Shown here: positions 1 to 7,858 of the stretch, piece after piece
How the letters are laid out: each line of letters opens with the position of its first letter
Numbering within the stretch: the first letter of the stretch is position 1
The notes under the pieces: generated by a model
Databases searched by the model: none
What the model saw: the letters and a program-made list of their open reading frames with translations, nothing else
What the model was told of the DNA's origin: nothing
NCBI RefSeq assembly: GCF_003313385.1
Contig: NZ_QMHN01000001.1
Location: forward strand, 335,673 to 399,672
Reading direction: 5' to 3'
DNA from: Pedobacter chitinilyticus
GTDB lineage: Bacteria > Bacteroidota > Bacteroidia > Sphingobacteriales > Sphingobacteriaceae
Length of the DNA: 64,000 nt
Position numbers and translations under genes: made by a program

Positions 1-425
1 ATGCTTTCAATTTCTTTCAAGCCTTTTTGGTTCAAAATGCTTTTCAGTTTGGTTTGCACCAATACAATACCTTCGCGAACAGGAGCTACTTCGGTAGTGT
101 TTTCTGTAGCTTTAAGGGCACGTTCAAAATCGTCAAGAACAGGCAAGAGCGAAACCACTACATCTTTTCCAGCAGTTTGCAAAAGCTCTACACGCTCTTT
201 TTGAGTACGACGTTTAAAGTTGTCGAACTCAGCAAATAAACGTAGGTATTTATCGTTCAGTTCAGCTACTTCCTGTTTTAGTTTATCTTCTGCCGATAAT
301 TCTTCAGCAGCTTCATTTACAGTAGCCTCATTTTCTGTATTTTCAGTTGAATTATTCTCTTTAGTTTCCTCTGTAGCTTGATTTTCCACTACAGCTTCTT
401 CTTCCTTTTTCTTCTTATTAAACAT
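1..425 (-). CDS. grpE: GrpE nucleotide exchange factor (5' part; C-terminus beyond window)
   Basis: GrpE is the homodimeric nucleotide exchange factor that releases ADP from DnaK in the Hsp70 cycle. The visible 141 residues start at an ATG (complement of 423-425) with a lysine run and a Glu/Asn/Thr-rich disordered tail. From about residue 55 follows the long coiled-coil helix typical of the family, with the segment LRLFAEFDNFKRRT and then KERVELL. The reading frame is open through base 1, so the C-terminal beta domain lies outside the window. The dnaJ gene usually sits next to grpE and would be expected to the left. Identity is secure from the coiled-coil signature; only the end is missing. 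Confidence 0.95.
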   Translation of the reverse strand, partial: MFNKKKKEEEAVVENQATEETKENNSTENTENEATVNEAAEELSAEDKLKQEVAELNDKYLRLFAEFDNFKRRTQKERVELLQTAGKDVVVSLLPVLDDFERALKATENTTEVAPVREGIVLVQTKLKSILNQKGLKEIES

Positions 426-552
426 CTGTAAACTTGTTTTTTGGGTTCATTCTCAAAAGTGTTGCCAATACAAATAAAACAGCCATGCTGTCAGTTTTGT
501 AAGGTTATACACTAACAGAATGGCTGAAAGTTAAAATTTTGTCAGAAAATGC

Positions 553-1233
553 CTAGGCAATTTGAGCATCTTCATGCACTAAACCATTTTCACATTTAAT
601 GATACGTGAAGGGAAGGTGCGTATGATATGGTAATCGTGGGTAGCCATTAATACGGCAGTACCGTTTTGGCTAATTTGCTTTAATAACATTACAATTTCT
701 TCCGAAGTTTCTGGGTCTAAGTTTCCAGTTGGTTCATCAGCCAAAATAATTTCTGGATTGTTTAGCAATGCCCTTGCAATCACGATACGTTGTTGCTCAC
801 CACCCGATAATTCATGTGGCATTTTTTTGATTTTTGAACGTAGTCCAACCTTTTCCAAAACGTCTTTAATACGTTCGATAATCAGGTTTTTATCTTTCCA
901 GCCAGTCGCTTTTAGCACAAACTCCAAGTTTTGTTCAACCGTTCTGTCGCTTAGTAACTGAAAGTCTTGAAAAACAATACCCAATTTTCTTCTCAAGAAA
1001 GGCACTTCTTTATCTGAAAGTGTTTTAAGGTTGAAATTGGCTACGCTGCCTTCACCATTACCAATGTGCAAATCGCCGTAAATGATTTTTAGCAAACTAC
1101 TTTTTCCCGAACCTGTAGCCCCAATTAAAAAGACAAATTCGCCTTTGGCTATATTGAGGTCAACGTTAGAAAGTACAAGGTGTTTCTGCTGAAAAACATC
1201 AACATTGTTTAGGGTAATTACGTTTTCGGCCAT
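553..1233 (-). CDS. ftsE: FtsE-like cell-division ABC ATPase
   Basis: A 226-aa single-domain ABC ATPase of the FtsE/LolD class. Walker A GATGSGKS is at residues 38-45, the Q-loop at Q89, the signature LSGGE at 142-146, Walker B EIILADEP at 161-168, and the switch histidine in ATHDYH. The length and the GIVFQDFQLL segment fit FtsE, which pairs with the membrane protein FtsX and activates peptidoglycan hydrolases at the division site. No ftsX lies alongside; in Bacteroidota the two are often apart. Its ATG sits 1 nt after the stop of the small gene upstream, so the two are probably translationally coupled. A LolD-type exporter ATPase is the main alternative. Confidence 0.85.
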   Translation of the reverse strand: MAENVITLNNVDVFQQKHLVLSNVDLNIAKGEFVFLIGATGSGKSSLLKIIYGDLHIGNGEGSVANFNLKTLSDKEVPFLRRKLGIVFQDFQLLSDRTVEQNLEFVLKATGWKDKNLIIERIKDVLEKVGLRSKIKKMPHELSGGEQQRIVIARALLNNPEIILADEPTGNLDPETSEEIVMLLKQISQNGTAVLMATHDYHIIRTFPSRIIKCENGLVHEDAQIA

Positions 1234-1234
1234 G

Positions 1235-1438
1235 TTAAATATCTAATTTGGTTACCTGTCCAAAAGGCAACTCGTTTATAATGTTCATTATTTTTTCTTG
1301 TTTATCTCCAAAGCCCAGCTTTTCTAATGATTTATCAGGTCTATCTACCCTAAAATAAGCCAATAGCGTAAACTTTTCATCTCTAAGTTGTACGTAATCT
1401 GGTATTTTGGCAATGCCTTTAACTTTGATGATATACAT
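1235..1438 (-). CDS. Small conserved protein upstream of ftsE
   Basis: A 67-aa protein with no motif that I recognise. It begins MYIIKVKGIAKIPDY, has alternating hydrophobic/charged strands suggesting a small beta-rich fold, and ends GQVTKLDI. It has no signal peptide or membrane segment. Its stop lies 1 nt before the ftsE ATG on the same strand, which argues that it is a real gene in the ftsE transcript. Function unknown. Confidence 0.7.
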   Translation of the reverse strand: MYIIKVKGIAKIPDYVQLRDEKFTLLAYFRVDRPDKSLEKLGFGDKQEKIMNIINELPFGQVTKLDI

Positions 1439-1440
1439 CT

Positions 1441-1512
1441 TTCAAAAGTAAGAAGTAAAAATTGAAAAGTAAAAGTAAAAGTAAAAAGTCCGAAAGTTGG
1501 AAAGTTGGAAAG
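1441..1512. repeat. AGTAAAA / GAAAGTTG short tandem runs
   Basis: The spacer upstream of the small ftsE-linked gene holds low-complexity runs: several copies of AAGTAAAA, then three of GAAAGTTG with slight variation. No coding or regulatory meaning is evident. Confidence 0.5.
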
Positions 1513-1588
1513 TCGTTTAAGACTGGGCATACAATTTAGGGAAAACTTTTTCAGCAATAAAACAATCTAACAGTAAAACAATTTCTCC

Positions 1589-1622
1589 TAATCCCTAATC
1601 CCTAATCCCTAATCCCTAATCC
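1589..1622. repeat. Heptamer array (TAATCCC), about 5 units
   Basis: Four complete TAATCCC units plus TAATCC run uninterrupted from 1589 to 1622. The array overlaps the 3' end of the acyl-CoA reductase gene and supplies its last codons and stop (see that gene). Confidence 0.9.
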
Positions 1623-2630
1623 ATTTAAAAAAGCAATGGTATTTACATGATCTGCATAATCCCAAAGTTTTGGGTGCTGACTTTGTCCAAATGGTAAAAC
1701 CTGTAAATTTTGTACAGGGGTATTGGATACAATGCATTGGATTTGTTCTTCCTGTTGCGCTAGTTTTTCGGCTACCTCCTTTACATCATTATATGTCTCG
1801 TAATATAATACCGCCAAAGGCGAAGAAAGGCCTTCATCTTCTTTTAACAACAGAAACCCGTTGTCGTAATGTGTTTGTAGGTTGACGAGGTAGATTGATT
1901 TATTATAATCGTAATTGTTGTTGTACTTAAAATGGTTGATGATGTCCTGATACTGCTCCAAAGGCTCAAAAAAGTATTTAATGTCATAACCTTTTGGGAT
2001 AAAGATTTTAGAAATCGAGCGACAGCCCATTCCGAAATAATCTAAAATATCATGACCCAATTGCGCAATTTCGGCTTTGCTTTCTTTGCCAGTAATAATG
2101 GCTACGCTATTTCTGTTTCTTCTGATGATGTTAGGCACCTTACCAAAATAATATTCGAAATATCTGGAGGTGTTGTTGCTGCCCGTCGCAATTACTGCAT
2201 CAAAATTCTTTAACTGCTCGGTATAAACAATGTGGTCTTTCAATTCAGGTAAAATATCGCATAAACGATTGAGCAAAAAGGGTAGGAGCTTATTGTCTGA
2301 CGACGACAGCTTGATGAGGGCGATGTTTCCTGTGGCCAAAACGCACATTACATCATGAAAACCTACCAAAGGAATGTTCCCCGCAAGGATAAGACCGACG
2401 GTTTTTGGTGTTTTGGTAACTTCTACGGTTTCAAACCATTGCGCTAAATCTTGTTCATCAAGCATTTCAGCGATTGCTTTAACGGCTTTGTTTAACTCGG
2501 ACGCTGTAAACCAAGCATTTGCATTGCTAGCAGAATTTAGGGTAGCAATTAGGGCTTCGTCGGGCTGTTGGAGGTATAAACCTAGCTGTTTAAAAGCTGA
2601 AATTAACTGTTCTTTGCGAAGTGATGACAT
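1602..2630 (-). CDS. Acyl-CoA reductase, LuxC family
   Basis: A 342-aa aldehyde-dehydrogenase-fold protein of the LuxC acyl-CoA reductase family, which reduces acyl-CoA or acyl-enzyme to aldehyde with NADPH. Visible marks are the nucleotide-binding stretch GLILAGNIPLVGFHD (79-93), the IATGSNNTSRYFEYYF segment (147-162), and the likely nucleophile Cys203 in YFGMGCRSISK. It is divergent from a dicluster ferredoxin gene 79 bp away, a pairing I associate with Bacteroidota. The physiological substrate is unknown. The C-terminus is odd: the last residues (LGIRD) and the TAG stop are encoded by the TAATCCC heptamer array, so a repeat expansion probably replaced the original end of the gene. Confidence 0.88.
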   Translation of the reverse strand: MSSLRKEQLISAFKQLGLYLQQPDEALIATLNSASNANAWFTASELNKAVKAIAEMLDEQDLAQWFETVEVTKTPKTVGLILAGNIPLVGFHDVMCVLATGNIALIKLSSSDNKLLPFLLNRLCDILPELKDHIVYTEQLKNFDAVIATGSNNTSRYFEYYFGKVPNIIRRNRNSVAIITGKESKAEIAQLGHDILDYFGMGCRSISKIFIPKGYDIKYFFEPLEQYQDIINHFKYNNNYDYNKSIYLVNLQTHYDNGFLLLKEDEGLSSPLAVLYYETYNDVKEVAEKLAQQEEQIQCIVSNTPVQNLQVLPFGQSQHPKLWDYADHVNTIAFLNGLGIRD

Positions 2631-2660
2631 ATTTAGAACTATTATAAATGGATTATGTAT

Positions 2661-2668
2661 TATATTTG
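2661..2668 (+). promoter_or_regulatory. Bacteroidota -7 box for the ferredoxin gene
   Basis: TATATTTG matches TAnnTTTG, 42 bp before the ferredoxin ATG. No convincing TTTG lies at the expected -33 position, so the assignment rests on the -7 box and position. Confidence 0.5.
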
Positions 2669-2709
2669 CGCTGCAAAGTTAAGCTTAGCATTTAGAATTA
2701 GACGATAAG

Positions 2710-3060
2710 ATGGCAATTAAAATAACAGACGAATGTATAAACTGTGGGGCATGTGAGCCAGAATGCCCTAATAATGCAATTTACGATGCAGGTACTGCTT
2801 GGAGGTTTTCTGATGGTACTAGCTTAGATGGTATTATTGATTTTGGAGGCAAGGAAATGGATGCAGGAGCAGCTCAAGATGCGGTTTCTGATGAAGTATA
2901 CTATATTGTTTCAGATAAGTGTACCGAGTGTAAAGGTTTCCATGATGAGCCTCAGTGTGCGGCGGTTTGCCCAGTAGATTGCTGTGTAGACGACGAAGAT
3001 ATCCGTGAAACGGAAGAAGAACTATTAGCTAAAAAAGCTTGGTTGCACCAAGAAGGTTAA
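2710..3060 (+). CDS. Dicluster [4Fe-4S] ferredoxin
   Basis: A 116-aa ferredoxin with two iron-sulfur cluster motifs. The first is C9-x2-C12-x2-C15-x3-C19 followed by P20; the second is C71-x2-C74-x8-C83-x3-C87-P, the longer loop typical of YfhL-like ferredoxins. An insertion of about 45 residues between the motifs and an acidic C-terminus (VDDEDIRETEEELL) suggest a soluble electron carrier. Its neighbour on the other strand is an acyl-CoA reductase, so it may feed electrons to aldehyde or fatty-acid metabolism; that link is inference. A hairpin terminator follows. Confidence 0.93.
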   Translation: MAIKITDECINCGACEPECPNNAIYDAGTAWRFSDGTSLDGIIDFGGKEMDAGAAQDAVSDEVYYIVSDKCTECKGFHDEPQCAAVCPVDCCVDDEDIRETEEELLAKKAWLHQEG

Positions 3061-3114
3061 TGGAGCGAAGCGCTAAAAGTTAAAAAGTTTAAATCCCTTG
3101 GGATGATATAAAAG

Positions 3115-3146
3115 AAAAGGAGATGCTGAAAAGTATCTCCTTTTTT
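3115..3146 (+). terminator. Rho-independent terminator after ferredoxin
   Basis: Inverted repeat AAAAGGAGAT (3115-3124) and ATCTCCTTTT (3135-3144) around a 10-nt loop, followed by T residues, 55 bp after the ferredoxin stop. Confidence 0.85.
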
Positions 3147-3168
3147 ATTGCTTTTGATTTTATTGAAG

Positions 3169-3202
3169 CAAAAAAATAGGCCAGTGTTGTGCACCGACCT
3201 AT
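3169..3202 (-). terminator. Terminator of the minus-strand lipoprotein gene
   Basis: An imperfect stem ATAGGCCAGTG / CACCGACCTAT (3176-3202), followed on the minus strand by a run of seven T. It lies 20 bp after the stop of the gene ending at 3222. Confidence 0.7.
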
Positions 3203-3221
3203 CCAAATGTTGTTTAGTTTA

Positions 3222-3770
3222 TTAAAGGCCAACTACAACGTCGTAGGTTGCTACTAATTTTACCGTTAAATTTTTAGTTAATGCAGTAACAATTTTAGAC
3301 TTTAAAGAATACTTTAAGCTAGCGCTAGAAAGTATATCTTTCAAATCAACAGAACTGTCAACAGTTAAATTAATTTTTGTGGTTTGGGCAGCAGGTGTGC
3401 CAGCGTAACTAGCTGTAAAATTTTTACCTGCTCCTTCCAATACAGCATTGATTCCTTGTAAATTTGAGAAACTGTTGGTGGCGTCAGATCCTGCCGTAAT
3501 TTCAGCAGTCAATGTTTTTATTTTCAATGATTTGATATTTTTTAAGCCAAAGCCAGATGCTTTCTGTTTGATTAATGCATCTAAATCAGCAGTGGCTACC
3601 GCTGAACTTAGTTCTATTTCTTGTGCTGAAACACCGCGAGAAGGAACCGTCAATGTTACGTCTGCAGTGGTTAAGGTAATGTTTTGGTCTGTCGCCTTTT
3701 CAAGCTTCTTACATGAAATTCCTACCACAGCCGAGCCTATCATTAATAGCACTAATAATTTCTTTTTCAT
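3222..3770 (-). CDS. Predicted lipoprotein, function unknown
   Basis: A 182-aa protein starting MKKKLLVLLMIGSAVVGISCKK, a signal peptide with lipobox before Cys20, so it should be a lipoprotein facing the periplasm or surface. I use this ATG rather than an upstream in-frame codon at 3830 because the signal peptide begins here. The mature part is rich in Thr, Ala, Ser and Leu with alternating polar/apolar residues, suggesting beta structure, and has no cysteine after the lipobox. It is monocistronic with its own terminator. Function not recognised. Confidence 0.85.
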   Translation of the reverse strand: MKKKLLVLLMIGSAVVGISCKKLEKATDQNITLTTADVTLTVPSRGVSAQEIELSSAVATADLDALIKQKASGFGLKNIKSLKIKTLTAEITAGSDATNSFSNLQGINAVLEGAGKNFTASYAGTPAAQTTKINLTVDSSVDLKDILSSASLKYSLKSKIVTALTKNLTVKLVATYDVVVGL

Positions 3771-3863
3771 TCTAGTTTGTATTGATATAAATTGGTTGTT
3801 TTTTGCTAAAGGTAAAAAACTTGTGACCATATCTCCAAATTTAATTACCTGATTATTTAATAG

Positions 3864-4727
3864 TTATACGTCGATACTATTAGAGGTTTTACTTTTTGTA
3901 AGTGTAGATCCCGTACTTGCTGCAACCACCAATGCAATGGTCGTCCATTCTAGGATACTCAAATGTTCATGCAAAAACACCAAGCCGCAAAGTGCAGCTG
4001 CAGCAGGTTCTAAGCTCATCAAGATGCTGAATGTTTTGGCTGGGATATGTTTGAGCGCATTCATTTCGAGTGTATAGGGAATAGCACTTGATAATAATGC
4101 AATACCCATTCCTAATAGAAATATGTTGGGACTAATGTTACCCAAATTGCCCTCAATGAGTGCAGCTGGTAAAGCAATACATGAGGCAAAAATTAAACCG
4201 ATACTTACCGCCTGTCCGCTGTCCATTAGTTTAGTGACTTTGCTGCCAAGGATAATGTAGGCCGCCCAAAAAGCACCCGCTAATAAAGCTAAGCCAGCAC
4301 CTATTAAATCGATATCGCTATTGCTATGCCATGGCGCAATTAAGGCAATGCCTACGGCCGCCATAAATGCCCACAAAAAATCTATCGCCTTTCTTGAGGT
4401 AGAGATGGCTAAGACCAAGGGGCCTAAAAATTCTAAGGTAACTGCCAGCCCCAAAGGAATTCTGGATAGCGATAAATAGAAAGTAGTGTTCATGATACCC
4501 AGTGCCAAACCATAAATAGCCGCCCATTTCCATTGGATAGGGGTAATGCTTTTAAATGATGGTCTGTAAACTGCCAGTAAAAGAATTGCAGAAAGTACAA
4601 TCCGTAAACTGACGGTACCTGCCGCACCCATTACAGGAAAGATGCCTTTTGCAATGGCAGCACCCCCTTGTACGCTGATGATAGAAAGCAAAACTGCTGG
4701 TACGGGCGGGATATTTTTTAACTTCAT
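3864..4727 (-). CDS. EamA-family drug/metabolite transporter
   Basis: A 287-aa integral membrane protein with ten predicted hydrophobic segments in two tandem EamA repeats (about residues 5-140 and 145-280). The sequence GLALGIMNTTFYLSLSRIPLGLAVTLEFLGPLVLA is close to the RhtA/YdcZ-like amino-acid and metabolite exporters. RhtA in E. coli exports threonine and homoserine; the substrate here is not inferable. The gene stands alone, in opposite direction to the EVE-domain gene. The C-terminus is a short polar tail (TLTKSKTSNSIDV). Confidence 0.85.
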   Translation of the reverse strand: MKLKNIPPVPAVLLSIISVQGGAAIAKGIFPVMGAAGTVSLRIVLSAILLLAVYRPSFKSITPIQWKWAAIYGLALGIMNTTFYLSLSRIPLGLAVTLEFLGPLVLAISTSRKAIDFLWAFMAAVGIALIAPWHSNSDIDLIGAGLALLAGAFWAAYIILGSKVTKLMDSGQAVSIGLIFASCIALPAALIEGNLGNISPNIFLLGMGIALLSSAIPYTLEMNALKHIPAKTFSILMSLEPAAAALCGLVFLHEHLSILEWTTIALVVAASTGSTLTKSKTSNSIDV

Positions 4728-4824
4728 AGACGGGGATACATTTTTGCAAAAGTAGTTTTTTGGGAACGGATTACGGCAATCAAAATATTTAATATGTGAT
4801 GATTGAATAGACTATGATAACACA

Positions 4825-4856
4825 TTGGTTTTTATAGGAGGCTTTTATTAGCTTTG
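4825..4856 (+). promoter_or_regulatory. Promoter of the EVE-domain gene
   Basis: TTG (4825-4827), a 21-bp spacer and TAGCTTTG (4849-4856) match the Bacteroidota consensus and leave a leader of about 12 nt before the ATG at 4874. Confidence 0.6.
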
Positions 4857-4873
4857 GAGATAAATTTGAAAAC

Positions 4874-5278
4874 ATGAATTATTGGCTAGTAAAGAGCGAA
4901 CCTTTTAAATACAGTTGGGAGAAATTTAACCAGGATGGACGTACCTTTTGGGATGGCGTGCGTAATTATCAAGCACGTAACAACCTAAAAGAAATGAAAG
5001 AAGGCGATTTGGTTTTGTTTTACCATAGTAACGAAGGTAAAAATGTAGTGGGTGTAGCCAAGGTAGTAAAGGAGTTTTATCAAGATCCAACTACTTCGGA
5101 TCCTAATTGGGTAGTAGTGGATTTGGCTCCTGTTGAATCTTTAAAAAATCCAGTGACTTTAGAGCAGATTAAAGCAGAAGAAAGCTTAAAGGATATTTCT
5201 TTGGTCCGTCAAGGACGTTTATCGGTAATGCCTTTAAAGGTGACCGAGTTCGACAAAATTCTAGAGATGGGAAGCTAG
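4874..5278 (+). CDS. EVE domain protein (modified-base reader fold)
   Basis: A 134-aa protein made of one EVE domain, the PUA-like fold thought to recognise modified bases such as methylated cytosine. The family start MNYWLVKSEPFKYSWEKF is present, followed by FWDGVRNYQARNNL and DLVLFYHSNEG, the segments that shape the binding cleft. It resembles the stand-alone thymocyte nuclear protein 1 type found widely in bacteria. It has no partner nuclease next to it, so it is probably a housekeeping member, not a restriction component. Confidence 0.92.
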   Translation: MNYWLVKSEPFKYSWEKFNQDGRTFWDGVRNYQARNNLKEMKEGDLVLFYHSNEGKNVVGVAKVVKEFYQDPTTSDPNWVVVDLAPVESLKNPVTLEQIKAEESLKDISLVRQGRLSVMPLKVTEFDKILEMGS

Positions 5279-5387
5279 TGCAAAATATGCTGAATGTTAA
5301 TCTTTGTTAAAATTTAAACATTCGGTAATTAGCCTGTAGTATTGGCATTGCTATTGATATTTTCAGCACACCAAACCTAGTGTTATA

Positions 5388-5912
5388 ATGAAGCTATTGA
5401 TAGTGCTCTTGTGCAGCCTCATGCTGTCGCAATTTTCGTTTGCCCAAGTGGCAAATGTTGGAGATTATGAAGTAAAAGTGACCTCTTATCGCTACAAAAC
5501 TACCAAAGGACAGTTAAAAAAAGTAAGTCCAGAGGGCATAGGGATTGAAGACTATCAAGGCAACTACATCATTTTTAGAACGGCCGACATCATCAAAATT
5601 AAAGTAAAGAAACGGGGCTTAACCTTTGGGAAAGCCGTTGCTAGTGGTGCCTTATTGGGGTTGGGAGTAGGAGCTGCTATGTGGTCTTTGGATGAAAACG
5701 GTGAGGCTACAGAAGATATGTTGAAGCTTACTGCGGCACTTACCGTAGGTGGTGCCGCCGCTGGTGCGGTGGTTGGTGGCGTTTCGGAAATTGCCGCTGG
5801 TAAACTAACCTTAAAGGTAAATGGCAATGCCGATTACTTCAAGAAAAACTATCAGAAACTAGAGAAATACCTCAATTATTTTGAACCCATACAACATGTG
5901 AACGGTGGTTAA
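5388..5912 (+). CDS. Exported protein with glycine-zipper segment
   Basis: A 174-aa protein with a cleavable signal peptide (residues 1-19, ending FSFAQ). Residues 20-75 look like beta strands (VKVTSYRYKTTKGQLKKV, IIFRTADIIKIKVKKRG). Residues 80-140 contain two hydrophobic, glycine/alanine-rich stretches (GALLGLGVGAAM and VGGAAAGAVVGGV) that resemble glycine zippers able to pack in a membrane. No known family is recognised. It ends 4 nt into the 3' end of the convergent antiporter gene. Confidence 0.8.
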   Translation: MKLLIVLLCSLMLSQFSFAQVANVGDYEVKVTSYRYKTTKGQLKKVSPEGIGIEDYQGNYIIFRTADIIKIKVKKRGLTFGKAVASGALLGLGVGAAMWSLDENGEATEDMLKLTAALTVGGAAAGAVVGGVSEIAAGKLTLKVNGNADYFKKNYQKLEKYLNYFEPIQHVNGG

Positions 5913-7105
5913 TGTCCAGCCTCTGTTTGAGCGGTTTGTTTTTTTCTGGTCGACATTAATCCAATGCTCATCACTAAACTAGAGCCCAATACCACCATAA
6001 ATAGGAAAGGCGTGCCAATTTCTACCAGCTTCATGTGTTGAGGCAAATTGTAGTAAAGTAAGATGCTGATTAATCCTCTTGGGGTGACAAAGCCTTCGGG
6101 TAAAACATGTTCTCTTTTAAAGAAATATAAATAACCAAATCTGATGACGTAAATGCTGCCCAGCATAATGAGGCCATTAGCAATGATGTTGAAATTGTCC
6201 AGTTCGTAGATGTTCATCGTAAAACCAAAAATTACAAAAAAGAAAGTTCTGATGATAAAGGCCGTTTCTGCCGAGAGCTGGTGTAATTGGGTAAGGTCGT
6301 TAGATAAGTTTTTGTAGATAAAAATTGACCTGAACCAGGCGTGTTTAATGGCATCGGCATTGTTGAGGAACAAGCCAAAGGACAAAATAAGGACTAATGC
6401 GGATAGATGGAAAGACTGCCCAATGGCATACACCATAATTAAAATGGAGATGATCAGAAAGAATTTGATGTGATGCCTTAACCTGCCCATGAGGTATAAT
6501 AGCGTCACACAAGCGACTACCGATAACAATAAAATAAGTACTGTATTTAGGGCTAATTGCCCAAAGGAACCTACCGTAATGTGTTGGTTAGCTACGGCGA
6601 AATTGAAAAGGATGATGCCCAGAATGTCAGAAAAAGAACTTTCATAGATGATAAACTCCTTGCTCTTTTTGTTGATGCTTGAGACCGACGGAATGGCGAT
6701 GGCAGAACTGATGACACTAAAAGGAATGGCATTTACAAAGCATAAATAAAGTGTCTGTCCTGTAATTTGGTAAATGATAAACGTAATGACCACCACCGTG
6801 GCAATTAGAATGAGCAAGGCGGATAGAAAAGCGCCTTTAATGACTTTGTTTTTTTCTCGAGCGTATTTCAGCTCTAAGGAACCTTCAAAAACAATCAAAA
6901 TAAGCCCAACAGTACCGAGAGTAGGCAGTATATCTAAAAAGTTATAGGTATGAATTTGTAACTTGTCAACTAGGATGCGTAAACCAATACCTAATACCAG
7001 TAACAGCAGTACCGAAGGTAGTTTGGTTTTGCTAGCTACCAAATCAAATAGGTAGGAAAAGATAACTAGCGCACTTAAAACAATGAGTATGGTGTAGGTC
7101 GTCAT
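5909..7105 (-). CDS. CPA1-type cation:proton antiporter
   Basis: A 398-aa membrane protein with 11-12 hydrophobic segments over its whole length and no cytosolic TrkA domain. Features such as LGTVGLILIVFEGSLELK, the unwound-helix region AIPFSVISSAIAIPS and the SSFSDILGIILFNF segment (with the expected Ser-Asp near residue 157) place it in the Na+/H+ exchanger superfamily (NhaP/KefB-like membrane domain). It would exchange Na+ or K+ for H+ across the inner membrane. The last residues (STRKKQTAQTEAGH) are a short cytoplasmic tail. Ion specificity is not inferable. Confidence 0.85.
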   Translation of the reverse strand: MTTYTILIVLSALVIFSYLFDLVASKTKLPSVLLLLVLGIGLRILVDKLQIHTYNFLDILPTLGTVGLILIVFEGSLELKYAREKNKVIKGAFLSALLILIATVVVITFIIYQITGQTLYLCFVNAIPFSVISSAIAIPSVSSINKKSKEFIIYESSFSDILGIILFNFAVANQHITVGSFGQLALNTVLILLLSVVACVTLLYLMGRLRHHIKFFLIISILIMVYAIGQSFHLSALVLILSFGLFLNNADAIKHAWFRSIFIYKNLSNDLTQLHQLSAETAFIIRTFFFVIFGFTMNIYELDNFNIIANGLIMLGSIYVIRFGYLYFFKREHVLPEGFVTPRGLISILLYYNLPQHMKLVEIGTPFLFMVVLGSSLVMSIGLMSTRKKQTAQTEAGH

Positions 7106-7137
7106 ATATCCTTTCTTTTTCGACCTTAATCAGGTAA

Positions 7138-7659
7138 TTAGTTTTTAGCAAATAAAGCTTTAAGCTCAATGGCATCATCTGGTTGCATTTTTCCTGCCAG
7201 CACCAAACGCAATTGTCTGCGGCGCAAAGCACCTTCGTAAAGCTCAATTTCTTCTGGTGTTTCGGCTTTGATTTCGGGTACTGGAATGGTACGGCCGCTT
7301 TGGTCAACTGCTACAAAGGTGTAATAAGCCTCGTTAGATTTTACCCTGGTTCCAGAAGGGATGTTTTCAGCCCATACATCCAAACGTACCTCTACCGAAG
7401 TGTTAAATGAGCGGGTTACTTTGGCTTCAATGGTAATCACATCGCCAAGTTTGATAGGTTGTTTAAACGAAACATTGTCTACCGATGCCGTAACCACAAT
7501 TCTGTTGCAGTGTTTTTGGGCAGATATGGCCGCGGCAATATCCATCCAATGCAGTAATCTGCCACCCATCAAATTGTTTAACGTGTTGGTATCGTTAGGT
7601 AGAACTAGCTCATTCATTACCGTAAACGAATTTTTGGGACTTTTTACGTTTAAACTCAT
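7138..7659 (-). CDS. Acyl-CoA thioesterase (hotdog fold)
   Basis: A 173-aa protein of the YciA/BACH-type acyl-CoA thioesterases, which hydrolyse fatty acyl-CoA to free acid and CoA. The central-helix signature NTLNNLMGGRLLHWMDIAAAISAQKHC (about residues 25-50) and the strand VVTASVDNVSFKQPIKLGDVI are typical of the hotdog domain. A further C-terminal stretch (EEIELYEGALRRRQLR) is also common in this group. The start is the ATG at 7657-7659; the open frame runs 18 codons further up but that extension has no conserved look. Confidence 0.9.
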   Translation of the reverse strand: MSLNVKSPKNSFTVMNELVLPNDTNTLNNLMGGRLLHWMDIAAAISAQKHCNRIVVTASVDNVSFKQPIKLGDVITIEAKVTRSFNTSVEVRLDVWAENIPSGTRVKSNEAYYTFVAVDQSGRTIPVPEIKAETPEEIELYEGALRRRQLRLVLAGKMQPDDAIELKALFAKN

Positions 7660-7858
7660 GGCGGCAAAAATACAGAAATTAACGGGGTTTCTAACGATTA
7701 ATTTATATAGCACTAGGTGATGAATAGAGATATATTAATAATAATTATCTTATTTAATGTGTAATATTTTAAAACAAATAAATAAGTAATTTTTATTTAT
7801 TAATATTTTTAAATAAGTTTAGATTATATTTTAATAAAACAAACTTAACCTAAACTGT

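Noticed and set aside
1589..1622. Telomere-like chromosome end
   Set aside because: Only five units, internal to the chromosome between ordinary genes; it is a short tandem repeat.
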